A DNA stretch of 19,647 bases from Crocosphaera chwakensis CCY0110 (GCF_000169335.1 NZ_AAXW01000077.1:1-19647); one strand, 5' to 3'. Shown: positions 7,564 through 15,899, numbered from the stretch's first letter. Notes: generated from the sequence alone by a model not told the origin. Numbers and translations: made by a program.

Positions 7564-7871
7564 TGGGGGCGGAGAGACTTGAACTCTCACGACCTTGCGG
7601 TCAACGGATTTTCATTCTCTTGCAGCTTTCGCTACTGCACCATTTGAGCTTTGAGAATTGGACTCTCCCTTTACCCTCAGCTTAATCTGTTAGGGTAGCT
7701 CCCGTCGAGTCTCTGCACCTTCTAACCCCTTTCGGTTTTAGCTTGGCTCAGGATTGCCTTATCTATCTAGACTTAGGTTTCCCTGAATTTGAGAGCTTAC
7801 ACTTGTAAGATTTCTCCAACAAGGCTCAATTTTACTTAAGTCCGTAGCGTCTACCATTCCGCCACGCCCCC
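7564..7871 (-). tRNA. trnL-UAA: tRNA-Leu(UAA), interrupted by a group I intron
   Basis: Reading leftwards, the 34-nt 5' exon (7871-7838) starts GGGGGCGTGGCGGAATGG and ends with U34 of the anticodon. The 49-nt 3' exon (7612-7564) starts AAAATCCGT and ends CGCCCCCA. Joined, they give an 83-nt tRNA with acceptor stem GGGGGCG/CGCCCCC, anticodon stem ACGGA/TCCGT around loop CTTAAAA (anticodon UAA), a long variable arm (GACCGCAAGGTC) as usual for leucine, and the T arm GAGAG-TTCAAGT-CTCTC. The 3' CCA is not encoded. The intron sits between U34 and A35, the position conserved in cyanobacteria and chloroplasts. The gene is convergent with sphX. Confidence 0.97.
7613..7837 (-). ncRNA. Group I intron in tRNA-Leu(UAA)
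   Basis: A 225-nt self-splicing-type intron (subgroup IC3 by position and family knowledge) lying between bases 34 and 35 of the tRNA. It begins AAGTAAAATTGAGCC and ends with a G (base 7613). The 5' exon CUU can pair with GAG in the intron, giving the U-G pair at the 5' splice site. The core elements of this family are plain: AATCCTGAGCCAAGC (P, about 7741-7756) and GACTCGACGGGAGC (R/P7, about 7698-7712), with a matching GGGAGAGTCC (S). It has no reading frame for a homing nuclease. It is a little shorter than the Anabaena intron (249 nt), the difference probably lying in peripheral loops. It should be removed by two transesterifications starting from guanosine. Confidence 0.95.
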
Positions 7872-7872
7872 G

Positions 7873-8182
7873 TCAGGTCAGAAGCTTTAGTTAGCTTTTT
7901 TCACCGACAATTATTAATAGTAGCACAAGATTGTCTTTTGGTTAACAGATTTTAGATTTTTTTAGATTTTTTCCCTGCTCCCCTCTCTCTTGCAGTCTTA
8001 ACTAGGTTTTTGAGCTTAACCGAGTAGCATTGAAGTTCAAAGACAGATTGTCAAAATTTGTTTTTTCTTTTTCTTAAACTTTTATACTAATTGATTACAA
8101 TAGATGTCGAATGGGAATAGTTACACTAAAATTCAGGATAATACACCTTAAAATAAAGTTGATGGCATAAAAGGGGTTTAAT
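7873..8182. other. Intergenic region between trnL and the small Cys protein gene
   Basis: The stretch is AT-rich and pyrimidine-rich around 7965-7995. It holds no convincing gene. The only elements I can support are the possible trnL promoter near 7917-7945 and, on the other strand, a weak -10-like TACAAT near 8095-8100 for the gene at 8183. I see no hairpin with a U-run. Confidence 0.5.
7917..7945 (-). promoter_or_regulatory. Possible promoter of trnL-UAA
   Basis: Reading towards the tRNA, TTAACC (7945-7940) and TACTAT (7922-7917) are separated by exactly 17 bp. Each matches 4 of 6 positions of the sigma-70 consensus. Transcription would start about 40 nt before the mature 5' end, leaving a leader for RNase P to remove. 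Confidence 0.38.
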
Positions 8183-8392
8183 ATGTTAGTTATTTTAACT
8201 CGTGATAATATTTTATCTGTTAATCAAGTGTGTCCCGGCTGTTTACTGGCTGATCAAAAAGGCACTCCACGGTGGCATCATGGAAAACTAGGTTGTGGCC
8301 ATTCTCTCAATAAAGTCGATACACAACAAGCTAGAGTCTATGAATGCGAGATGGGATTTCAATTGGCTGAAGTTGAAGGTCAAACCGCTTAA
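8183..8392 (+). CDS. Small four-cysteine protein, possible zinc ribbon
   Basis: A 69-residue protein of unknown function. Four cysteines are arranged as CPGC (17 and 20), Cys38 in LGCGHSL and Cys55, with His32, His33 and His40 nearby. This spacing would suit a zinc ribbon or a similar small metal site. It has no signal peptide and no membrane segment. A purine-rich AAAGGGG lies about 8 nt before the ATG. The gene is convergent with the HNH gene: the two stop codons overlap inside one TTAA palindrome (8389-8392). I believe similar short proteins occur in other cyanobacteria, but I cannot name a family. The clean Cys pattern and good ribosome site argue that it is a real gene. Confidence 0.7.
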   Translation: MLVILTRDNILSVNQVCPGCLLADQKGTPRWHHGKLGCGHSLNKVDTQQARVYECEMGFQLAEVEGQTA

Positions 8393-8886
8393 ATGCCGAT
8401 AATATACTTACGCCATTCTTGATTAAGATTGCCTCTGGTATGTTTGACCAATTCAAACTGTAAACTACTGTAAGGACGACGGGGTTGGTGTCGTAGGTTC
8501 ATTTGCGCTTCTTTGGGAGTGCGATTACCTTTTTTAACGTTACAACGAACACAAGCCGTTACTAGATTTTCCCAGGTGTCTCCTCCACCACGCGATCGGG
8601 GAATTACGTGATCAAGCGTTAGTTGCTCTCCTTTGTAGCGACAATATTGACAAGTGTGGCGATCCCGTTCTAGGATGTTACGGCGTGTTAAGGGAATTTC
8701 TTTGTACGGAACACGCACATAATGCCGTAACCGAATAACCGAAGGAAGGGGAAAATCAGCATAAATTAATCGCTCGTTGTTTTCCAGTTGCTCTGCTTTG
8801 CCTTTGATCAATAGAACTACAGCCCTTCGCCAACTGGTGATATTGAGCGGTTCATAGGACGCATTTAACACCAGAACCTTGCCCAT
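8389..8886 (-). CDS. HNH nuclease family protein
   Basis: A 165-residue protein with an N-terminal domain of about 65 residues (MGKVLVLNASYEPLNITSW) followed by an HNH domain. Seen: CQYC (79-82), LDHVIPRSRGGGDTWENL (91-108) with the Asp92-His93 metal/catalytic pair and Asn107, and CVRCNVKKGNRTP (112-124). Cys79, 82, 112 and 115 form the structural zinc knuckle typical of McrA-like HNH proteins. Family knowledge: this exact architecture, opening with VLNASYEPL, is widespread in cyanobacteria and other bacteria as a stand-alone chromosomal gene whose substrate is not established. No methylase, intron or phage gene is next to it, so a restriction or homing role is not supported. It is convergent with the small Cys-rich gene. 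Confidence 0.92.
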   Translation of the reverse strand: MGKVLVLNASYEPLNITSWRRAVVLLIKGKAEQLENNERLIYADFPLPSVIRLRHYVRVPYKEIPLTRRNILERDRHTCQYCRYKGEQLTLDHVIPRSRGGGDTWENLVTACVRCNVKKGNRTPKEAQMNLRHQPRRPYSSLQFELVKHTRGNLNQEWRKYIIGI

Positions 8887-9240
8887 AGCTTATTTTTTAG
8901 GAATTTCTGTGAGTTTAAACCCGATGTTAGCACAGTTCTCTGATTTTGTCTGCTGCGAAAGTTACAAATGTTATACATGAGGTGGTTGCGGATTTAACAT
9001 TTAGTTACTTAAAATTTTCTCCCTTTACTTGACAATTGATTCTGATACCCATTCTCAAAAGTCACTAGAAAATTAACTTCCTTTTTCTTCCCCCGCCCAA
9101 CTTAACCAATAATCTCTATTATTAAAAGTTGATATAATCTCCCCTTCCTCTAGTTTTTCCACAATAGTTTTCTTTTTTCCCCACATTGTTGTTAATTTTC
9201 CCCAGTAGTTAAAGAAGACATTATCATTGTGTTATTACAC
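8887..9240. other. Intergenic region between murT and the HNH gene
   Basis: Both flanking genes point left, so this 354-bp gap holds the 3' flank of murT and the promoter of the HNH gene. The only coding signal I see is a 37-codon frame at 9073-9186, listed separately. There is no clear terminator and no gatD gene. The remainder is AT-rich without interpretable repeats. Confidence 0.5.
9073..9186 (-). CDS. Possible 37-residue charged peptide downstream of murT
   Basis: An ATG at 9186 opens a frame reading MWGKKKTIVEKLEEGEII and ending YWLSWAGEEKGS. It is in the same frame as murT, and apart from the murT stop and the two in-frame TAA codons close behind it, that frame stays open through the gap. 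The composition is protein-like (Lys/Glu-rich with several Trp) but the only upstream ribosome site, GGGGA, is about 12 nt away. It could be a real microprotein, the decayed end of a former gene, or chance. I do not recognise it. Confidence 0.25.
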   Translation of the reverse strand: MWGKKKTIVEKLEEGEIISTFNNRDYWLSWAGEEKGS

Positions 9241-10587
9241 TTATAAGATTTGACGACCTGTTAAGATTCCTCTAACTTCTAACATAGCGGAATAGGTTGG
9301 AACAATGTGTAAGGTTTCCTCTGATGTTGTCAAGGTTAAAGCAGTTTGTACGGCTTCTTTTAAATTTTCTCTAACAATTAATTTAACACGATTATTTTCT
9401 TGAGGGAGCGTTTCTTGACTATATTTAAGACGCAATGCCATGTCATAGGTGCGATCACCACTTACCACTAAATTACCTCCTAATTTAACTAAGGGTTCTG
9501 TATCCACATCCCAAATCCACGAAACATCTGTTCCGTCAGGAATTCTATCATTTAAAATTAATAAAGTTGTAGAAGATTTTCCCATTTTTTTAATATCATT
9601 AACTGCCCGAATGGTTTCATTCATACCTACGGGATTTTTAGATAATAAAATGCGGACGTGCTTGCCATTTATGGTTAATTCTTCTGCTCGACCAAAAGCT
9701 GCTTTAAAGGCTTTTACTGTTTTTAAAATCGCTGTTGTTTCAATATTCAATTCTTGGGCAACTAATCCGGCAGCTAAGGTATTATATTTATTATAAACCC
9801 CGATCAAAATTTGTGGCCAGTCTTGACTATTTACATCTAGTTTACTCTTTTCAAAGCCACATTTTTCACAAGAATAATCCCCTAAATGAGATAAATAAAC
9901 TCCCTCATAAGTTAAAGGATAACCACAACTAGGACAATAAATCGAGTCGACAGCGTGAGGAATTTCCTCTAAATATAAATTCGGTTCAGAAAGACCAAAA
10001 TAACGAACATTTTGAGTTAATTGTTGTCCTAAATAAGAAAGGGTAGGATCATCAGCATCTAAGACAATGATAGTATTAGGAGAAAGCGGTGCGATCGCTT
10101 TTTGCCACCGTTGACTAATGGTATCAACTTCGCCATAACGATCCAGTTGATCTCGAAATAAATTGAGTGCTAAAATTACTTTCGGTTGACAATCTTTTAA
10201 TAACAGTGGCACGATGTTTTCATCAACTTCTAAAATGGCATAATCTGCGCTTAATGTACCAATTAAATTGGTATTATTCAGTAAAGTAGTGACTAAACCA
10301 TTAATTAAATTAGCCCCAGTTTCATTGTGAGCAACTTTATAATTTTGGTCTTCTAAAATAGTTCTTAATAGTAGAGAAGTGGTTGTTTTGCCATTGGTTC
10401 CTACTACTAAGATAACCCCTTGTTTGACTTGTTCACAGAGTAGAGATAGCAGTCTAGGGTGAAAACGCCGAGAAATAGCCCCAGGTAATACACTAGCAGC
10501 ACCTAAACCTACAAAACGAACCAAAGCAGTGATAGTTTTTGCTACACCTACCGCTAACCCTAAACGAACGCGATCTACTATATTCAT
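9241..10587 (-). CDS. murT: MurT-like lipid II isoglutaminyl synthase, Mur-ligase subunit
   Basis: A 448-residue Mur-ligase-family protein. Family knowledge: with the glutaminase GatD, MurT amidates the D-Glu of lipid II in peptidoglycan synthesis on the cytoplasmic side. Seen: the ATP-binding loop VVGTNGKTTT (61-70), the central ligase segments HNETGANLINGL and LNLFRDQLDRYGE, and a four-cysteine zinc ribbon inserted in the middle domain (Cys218, 221, 240, 243), which separates MurT from MurC-F. A DUF1727 C-terminal domain includes LLILNDRIPDGTDVSWIWDVD-like sequence (about 342-362), with the acidic residue thought to complete the GatD active site. The length is normal. No gatD lies next to it in this window, unlike the usual murT-gatD pair. 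The start ATG is directly at the conserved N-terminal helix. Confidence 0.9.
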   Translation of the reverse strand: MNIVDRVRLGLAVGVAKTITALVRFVGLGAASVLPGAISRRFHPRLLSLLCEQVKQGVILVVGTNGKTTTSLLLRTILEDQNYKVAHNETGANLINGLVTTLLNNTNLIGTLSADYAILEVDENIVPLLLKDCQPKVILALNLFRDQLDRYGEVDTISQRWQKAIAPLSPNTIIVLDADDPTLSYLGQQLTQNVRYFGLSEPNLYLEEIPHAVDSIYCPSCGYPLTYEGVYLSHLGDYSCEKCGFEKSKLDVNSQDWPQILIGVYNKYNTLAAGLVAQELNIETTAILKTVKAFKAAFGRAEELTINGKHVRILLSKNPVGMNETIRAVNDIKKMGKSSTTLLILNDRIPDGTDVSWIWDVDTEPLVKLGGNLVVSGDRTYDMALRLKYSQETLPQENNRVKLIVRENLKEAVQTALTLTTSEETLHIVPTYSAMLEVRGILTGRQIL

Positions 10588-10687
10588 AGTTTAGATAACT
10601 GATCCTAGATAACCTTTAAATTATTTAGAATAACATGATTAACTTATTTTTGGTAATATAATTTTACTTAATACCTAAATAATCTAA

Positions 10688-11986
10688 TTACTCTTTTTCC
10701 TCTGAAGATTCATTACTTAGTTGTTTTGGCTGTTTTTTCTGATAACTGTTAATGGCTTCATCAAGATAAGCCCAAAATAGTTTAGCTAATTTTTCTTGTT
10801 CAAAGTTAGTAATCGTCAGCACTTTATTTTTTCCAATAATTAAAACTTCTGGCTGAGAATTATTAATAACAAATGAAGCTTCTATATCTGATGTTTTAAT
10901 TTTATCAATCATTTTATTGTCAATAAAAAATTTAAGATAGTATGGAGTAATATAAATATGTTTTACACGGCTTAACTGCCACCCTTGATAAATAAAAATA
11001 CCTAAAACTAAAACTAATTCTAAAATATTACGCCAATGCCAGTTAGGGAGGAACCATTGAAAGGGTGAAGATAGATAAATAATATCATCTTTTCCTCTAA
11101 TAATCGAAATGATCTTATGTAATAATCCCCCAAACTTAATCATAAATCCACTCATAACAATAATAAATAGAAAAAATCCTGCTTTTTCAAATAGTTTTTT
11201 AATAAAACTCCAAGTATTAGACCATTGCCATTGAGTATAAATATGAACTTTTCTTGAATTTATTTGATATCTAACTCCTTCTAAATTTTGATTAACTAAA
11301 TGGTATAAAAATATTGGTTGTAATTCTTGTTCGACATAAGAATTTGCTCCCTGACTATGACTAAAAATAATATCAGAATCGAAATAATTAGCTAATTTTT
11401 TAGCAGTTAATAATGATTTATGAGTTAAAATATTTTCGTCAATAACAAAATGTTTGCCGTTACATAAATTAATTTCTATTTGCCAAACTTCATCTAAAAC
11501 TTCTTGAAAAGCACCTCCTCGTAAAGAAGATTTTACGATAGAAATATGATTGACTTCTTCTGGAAAAAAACTAGCAAAAATAGATTGAGTTTTAGTGTTA
11601 GGCAAGGATAAACAACAAATTATTTTATTCTTATTTATCTCATAGATACATATGTCAATTTTACGATTTTTCTGAAAATATTGATGTTTAGCAAGCCAAC
11701 AGTCTAAATACCAAATTATGAAAAATATGATAATAATGATTTGAATATAGTCTCTAAAATAGTAACCTAAAAGAGATAAAATACAAAATATACAAAAAGC
11801 TATTAAACTATCAAGTTCATTCTCAAGCTTTTTGCCATAAATCAACTCAGACCAAATAAGATGAAGTAGAAATTCATAAATAGTTTGAAGTAGCTTTTTG
11901 ACCTCGACTAAAGGAAAAATAAGTTTAGCATACCAATGATCAGTTAAATAAGTTATTGTTCCTTGAAAAATTAATTTTTTAGACAT
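10688..11986 (-). CDS. Membrane protein of unknown function
   Basis: A 432-residue protein that I do not recognise. Hydrophobic segments lie at about 60-77 and 80-97 (a tight hairpin), 270-292 and 320-337; the last two probably form another hairpin. Between the pairs is a soluble domain of about 170 residues, and the C-terminal 95 residues are hydrophilic, ending in a Lys/Glu/Ser-rich tail. The second and fourth hydrophobic segments are each followed by a region that could be a PH-like or beta-rich domain (WQIEINLCNGKHFVIDE; HIYITPYYLKFFIDNKMI), but this is a guess. The gene starts 4 bp after the stop of the upstream dehydrogenase gene, so it is probably translated from the same mRNA. It is notably richer in A/T and Ile/Lys/Asn than its neighbours. 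Confidence 0.78.
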   Translation of the reverse strand: MSKKLIFQGTITYLTDHWYAKLIFPLVEVKKLLQTIYEFLLHLIWSELIYGKKLENELDSLIAFCIFCILSLLGYYFRDYIQIIIIIFFIIWYLDCWLAKHQYFQKNRKIDICIYEINKNKIICCLSLPNTKTQSIFASFFPEEVNHISIVKSSLRGGAFQEVLDEVWQIEINLCNGKHFVIDENILTHKSLLTAKKLANYFDSDIIFSHSQGANSYVEQELQPIFLYHLVNQNLEGVRYQINSRKVHIYTQWQWSNTWSFIKKLFEKAGFFLFIIVMSGFMIKFGGLLHKIISIIRGKDDIIYLSSPFQWFLPNWHWRNILELVLVLGIFIYQGWQLSRVKHIYITPYYLKFFIDNKMIDKIKTSDIEASFVINNSQPEVLIIGKNKVLTITNFEQEKLAKLFWAYLDEAINSYQKKQPKQLSNESSEEKE

Positions 11987-11990
11987 TATT

Positions 11991-12872
11991 TTATTGATTA
12001 TAATAACGAATCATTGCTTGAGTTCCTTGTTCTTGTGCTTCGCCCTTATCCATATTCGCCACTACTTTTAAAAAGCTTTCTGCTAAGCTAACTCCTGGTA
12101 ATTCACTCTCTGATTCTGACATAATTTCTTGAATTAATCGTAAATCTTTTAATAAATGTTTAATGGCAAAACCAGGTTCTAAATCTGAGTCTATAATTTT
12201 CGGACCTAAGTTAGCTAAAGCCCAAGAACTGGCTGCACCTGTCTGGCAAACTTCTATCATCAGATTAGGATCAATATTCTGTTTTTCTGCCATTTTTATA
12301 GCTTCACATAAAGCCACCATATGAACTGCACATAGAGCCTGATTACACATTTTTACCGCTTGTCCATTGCCTGTAAAACCACAATAAATAATCGTTTTTC
12401 CCATAGCTTCAAAATAGGGTAAACATTCGTCAAAATCTTTTTTTTCTCCTCCAACCATAATGGTTAATGTGCCTTGTTTTGCACCAATATCTCCTCCAGA
12501 AATGGGTGCATCTAAAAAGCGAAATTTTTGTTCTTTTAATTGAACCCCAATTTCGCGAGCTGCTTGGGTACCAATGGTACTAAAGTCAACAATTAATGCG
12601 TTAGGTTTAGCATAATTAATAATCCCATTTTCTCCAAAAATGACATCATTAACATCAGGAACATCACCCACACAGGTAAAAATAATATCTGCTTCTTTGA
12701 CAGCAGCTTCAATGGAAGGAGCAAGGATGGCACCAGCATTGTGTGCTACGGTGATACCAGGGCGGTTAGGACTACGGTTCCAAGCTTTGACAGTCAAACG
12801 TTTTTTTGCTAGATTAGCAGCCATGAATCCTCCCATTAAACCTAGGCCAATGAATGCTAGTTGTTGTGTCAT
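11991..12872 (-). CDS. NAD(P)-dependent beta-hydroxyacid dehydrogenase (glyoxylate/succinic semialdehyde reductase-like)
   Basis: A 293-residue enzyme of the 3-hydroxyisobutyrate dehydrogenase family, which reduces small aldehyde or keto acids using NAD(P)H in the cytosol. Seen: the Rossmann loop GLGLMGGFMAANL (9-21), a basic residue after the second strand (AWNRSPNR, Arg32), which favours NADPH, the substrate-binding loop DAPISGGDIGAKQGTL (121-136), the catalytic Lys174 in GNGQAVKMCNQ, and the C-terminal KHLLKDLRL (238-246) that closes on the substrate. The wording of the last motif resembles plant and bacterial glyoxylate/succinic semialdehyde reductases more than 3-hydroxyisobutyrate dehydrogenases; that substrate is inferred. 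A role in detoxifying photorespiratory glyoxylate would fit a cyanobacterium. The unknown membrane protein gene follows after 4 bp. Confidence 0.88.
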   Translation of the reverse strand: MTQQLAFIGLGLMGGFMAANLAKKRLTVKAWNRSPNRPGITVAHNAGAILAPSIEAAVKEADIIFTCVGDVPDVNDVIFGENGIINYAKPNALIVDFSTIGTQAAREIGVQLKEQKFRFLDAPISGGDIGAKQGTLTIMVGGEKKDFDECLPYFEAMGKTIIYCGFTGNGQAVKMCNQALCAVHMVALCEAIKMAEKQNIDPNLMIEVCQTGAASSWALANLGPKIIDSDLEPGFAIKHLLKDLRLIQEIMSESESELPGVSLAESFLKVVANMDKGEAQEQGTQAMIRYYNQ

Positions 12873-12999
12873 GGGTAATTTATATAATTGATTGATTGAA
12901 ATAGTTAATACTATTTTAGGATAGATATGAATTAAAATAAGAAATTTAGTGAAACTTAATGATTAATTTTTAGAGGATTAAGATAATTTAGACTATCAT

Positions 13000-13860
13000 T
13001 TAAGCGAAGACAACGGTACGATTTCCATACACTAAAACTCGATTTTGGACATGTAAACGAACCGCTCTAGCTAATACCACTCTTTCTAAATCTTTACCTT
13101 TACGGATTAAATCTGGAATGGTATCTCGGTGAGAAACTTTAACAACATCTTGTTCAATAATTGGACCTTCATCTAAATCGGCTGTAACGTAATGAGCAGT
13201 AGCACCGATGATTTTCACACCCCTTTCATGGGCGCGGTGATAAGGTTTCGCTCCAGCAAATGCGGGTAAAAAAGAATGGTGAATATTAATAATATGGGCA
13301 AAGTGATTGATAAATTCAGGGGTTAAAATTTGCATATATTTAGCTAAAATTACTAAATTAATGCGATGTTGTCTTAAAATCTCTAACTGTCTTGCTTCTT
13401 GTTGATTTTTTGTCTCTTTTGTAATAGGAAGATAATAAAAATCGATATTAAATTGTTCAGCGATCGCTTTTAATTTTTCATGATTACTAATAATTAAAGG
13501 AATATCTGCTCTAATTTCTTTTGCTTGCCAACGCCATAATAAATCAAGCAAACAATGATCTTGTTTGGTTACAAATAAAGCTAAACGGGGAATAGTATCA
13601 GAAAAATGAATTTCCCACACCGCTTGTAAGGGTTTAGCCACAGAAGCAAAGGCAGAAGGAATCATATCACGAGATAACTTAAATCCATTTAATTGCCATT
13701 CTATTCGTGTTAAAAATAAACCAGCTTCAAAATCTGTATGTTGATCGGCATGGATAATATTGCCACCATTATCATAGATAAAATTAGCAAATTTCGCTAC
13801 TAATCCTTGTTGATCAGGGCAAGAAATTAACAAAGTTGCAGTGGAACCATTCATACTCAA
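13000..13860 (-). CDS. purU: Formyltetrahydrofolate deformylase PurU
   Basis: Hydrolyses 10-formyl-tetrahydrofolate to formate and tetrahydrofolate, balancing the one-carbon pool; the formate can feed purine synthesis. The 286 residues match the usual length. An N-terminal ACT domain (about 7-85, ATLLISCPDQQGLVAKFANF) acts as a sensor in the family. The C-terminal formyltransferase-like domain has the catalytic triad Asn192 and His194 (INIHHSFLPAF) and Asp230 (DLDEGPIIEQ), as in PurN. The start is one of two in-frame ATGs two codons apart (13860 or 13854). It is divergent from the mechanosensitive channel gene across 239 bp of very AT-rich DNA without a clear operator. Confidence 0.95.
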   Translation of the reverse strand: MSMNGSTATLLISCPDQQGLVAKFANFIYDNGGNIIHADQHTDFEAGLFLTRIEWQLNGFKLSRDMIPSAFASVAKPLQAVWEIHFSDTIPRLALFVTKQDHCLLDLLWRWQAKEIRADIPLIISNHEKLKAIAEQFNIDFYYLPITKETKNQQEARQLEILRQHRINLVILAKYMQILTPEFINHFAHIINIHHSFLPAFAGAKPYHRAHERGVKIIGATAHYVTADLDEGPIIEQDVVKVSHRDTIPDLIRKGKDLERVVLARAVRLHVQNRVLVYGNRTVVFA

Positions 13861-14099
13861 TTATTAATCTATTATTACTTTATAGTTTAACGAAATATTT
13901 TGAGATAGTTGGTTTTATTTTTATTAAAATTTAATAATTCCTTAAAAAAATATAATCTTAAATATATATATTTAAACCTTACATATTAAATCAAAATTTA
14001 TTAATACTACTTATGATCTTAAAAGACTATTAATTTTTATTGTTAATTAGATTTTTGAACTTTAGTATATTATTGATTGAAGTCTAAGAACACAATTAT

Positions 14100-15899
14100 A
14101 TGATTACCAAGTCTCGCAAAATAATATCCATATTAACAATAATACTGTTAACATGTGGCTGCTTACTCAGCCTACATTTTTATAGCCCAAGTATAGCACA
14201 AGTAAAAACCATTAGTTTGCTAGAAATTAGTAGCAAGAAAGATTTATTTTCTCACTATATTTTAGTTCAAGAATCACAGAAACAAGAAGAATCTTTGTCT
14301 GAAGAATCCGTGGATGATGATCCCCCGGCTCCTGTTAAATTAGATGGAGAAACTTTATTTGAATTTAAGACCAATATTGAGGGAATACCTAACCAAGAAA
14401 GGGCAAAGGTTGCCATGAAACGGCTCAAAGAGGTAGCAAAAGATCGTTCAATTAATATAAACAATTTAGAAGTTAAGACCATCGATGGAATATATATTAT
14501 TTATGTAGAAAATAATCTTTTACTCTATTTAGGACAAAGCGATGCTGAAGCTAATAATAAATCCCTAGAAAAACTGGCACAAAATTATTCCGAGATTATC
14601 AAAAATGCCATTGTTGAATATCGTAAAGAAAGAAACCTCTCTTATTTAGGTATTAGAGGTTTATTGAGTTTATTATCTACTATTTTAGTGATTTTTATTG
14701 TTCGATTTTTAAATTGGTTTATTCCAGGTGCATCTCGTCGCATTCTTGAGGGAAGAAGTTTATTTTTCAGAACCTTAAGAATTCAAAATTGGACAATTCT
14801 TTCTGTTTACCGACAAAAACAAATTACTATACTAAGTTTAAAAATAGTTCGCTGGATTATCATTTTTGTAATTTTATATTTTTATATCCCTTTAGTTTTA
14901 AGTTTATTTCCTCAAACTGAGCGGTTAGGTAAAAGCATTTTTAGTTCATTTTTTGGAGCATTAGGAAATGCTTGGTCTGGATTTATTGATTATTTACCTA
15001 ATTTGTTTTTAATTATAATTACTCTTATCGTAACTCATTATTTAATTCGTCTATGTCATCCCTTTTTTAAAGCAGTAGAAGAAGAAAGAGTAACTATTCC
15101 TGGATTTTATCCTGACTGGGCAGAGCCAAGTTATAAATTAACTGTTATTTTGATTATTGGGTTAGCAGCAGCCATTATTTTTCCTTATTTACCAGGATTT
15201 GAATCTCCTGCATTTCAAGGAATTTCTATTTTAGCGGGTGCTTTAGTTACTTTTGGGGGAGCCAGTACCATTGCTAATTTAATTGGGGGATTTGTGGTTA
15301 TTTATACCCGTGCATTTCAAATAGGCGATCGCATTAAAATTGAGGAATATCAAGGGGTTGTAATAGAAAAAACTATTCTTTCTACACGAATTCGTAACCA
15401 AAATAATGAAATTATTACCATTCCCAACTCCATCTTAATTATCAGCAAAATCATTAATTATACTGCAACAATGAGGGATCTTGAAGAACCTTTAATTCTG
15501 AATACAACCATTACATTAGGTTATGATGTTCCCTGGCGTTTAGTCCATGAAACTTTAAGGAATTCTGCTTTAGATACTGTCGATATCTTAGACGATCCGA
15601 CTCCTTATGTCTGGCAAACTAGCTTAGATGATTTCTATATTAGCTATCAACTTAGAGTTTATACAAATAAAACTACATCCATTGAAATCGGTAATATTTA
15701 TACTGAATTACATCAAAAGATACAAGACAAATGTGCAGAAGTTGGAATTGAAATTATGTCCCCTCATTATGCTGCGGTTAGAGACGGAAATCAAAATACA
15801 ATTCCTGAAAATTATTTACCCAAAGATTATAAAACTCCAGGGTTTCGTTTACACCCCTTAGAATCATTTTTTAAAGGGAATATAGAGAAAGATAATTAA
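14100..15899 (+). CDS. MscS-family mechanosensitive ion channel with N-terminal periplasmic domain
   Basis: A 599-residue channel protein. An N-terminal hydrophobic stretch (about 8-26) acts as signal or first membrane segment. It is followed by a hydrophilic domain of about 150 residues (30-180) with an acidic, Pro-containing patch (SEESVDDDPPAPVK). Further hydrophobic segments lie at about 184-205, 247-270, 298-318, 346-365 and the pore helix region 372-403. The pore-lining helix shows the small-residue pattern of MscS (GALVTFGGASTIANLIGGFVV), followed by the beta domain start AFQIGDRIKIEEYQGVVIE and the ITIPNS motif (439-444). It is longer than E. coli MscS (286 residues), as in cyanobacterial multi-pass MscS homologues. 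Likely role: releasing solutes on osmotic downshock; some relatives carry regulatory ligand domains. It is 74 bp upstream of purB on the same strand. Confidence 0.9.
   Translation: MITKSRKIISILTIILLTCGCLLSLHFYSPSIAQVKTISLLEISSKKDLFSHYILVQESQKQEESLSEESVDDDPPAPVKLDGETLFEFKTNIEGIPNQERAKVAMKRLKEVAKDRSININNLEVKTIDGIYIIYVENNLLLYLGQSDAEANNKSLEKLAQNYSEIIKNAIVEYRKERNLSYLGIRGLLSLLSTILVIFIVRFLNWFIPGASRRILEGRSLFFRTLRIQNWTILSVYRQKQITILSLKIVRWIIIFVILYFYIPLVLSLFPQTERLGKSIFSSFFGALGNAWSGFIDYLPNLFLIIITLIVTHYLIRLCHPFFKAVEEERVTIPGFYPDWAEPSYKLTVILIIGLAAAIIFPYLPGFESPAFQGISILAGALVTFGGASTIANLIGGFVVIYTRAFQIGDRIKIEEYQGVVIEKTILSTRIRNQNNEIITIPNSILIISKIINYTATMRDLEEPLILNTTITLGYDVPWRLVHETLRNSALDTVDILDDPTPYVWQTSLDDFYISYQLRVYTNKTTSIEIGNIYTELHQKIQDKCAEVGIEIMSPHYAAVRDGNQNTIPENYLPKDYKTPGFRLHPLESFFKGNIEKDN

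Noticed and set aside
8389..8886. HNH gene as homing endonuclease of the nearby group I intron
   Set aside because: It lies outside the intron, has the architecture of a common stand-alone chromosomal HNH family, and cyanobacterial trnL introns normally carry no nuclease.
9449..9932. Two plus-strand frames opposite murT
   Set aside because: Both are antisense to the conserved C-terminal and zinc-ribbon parts of MurT and carry no motif.
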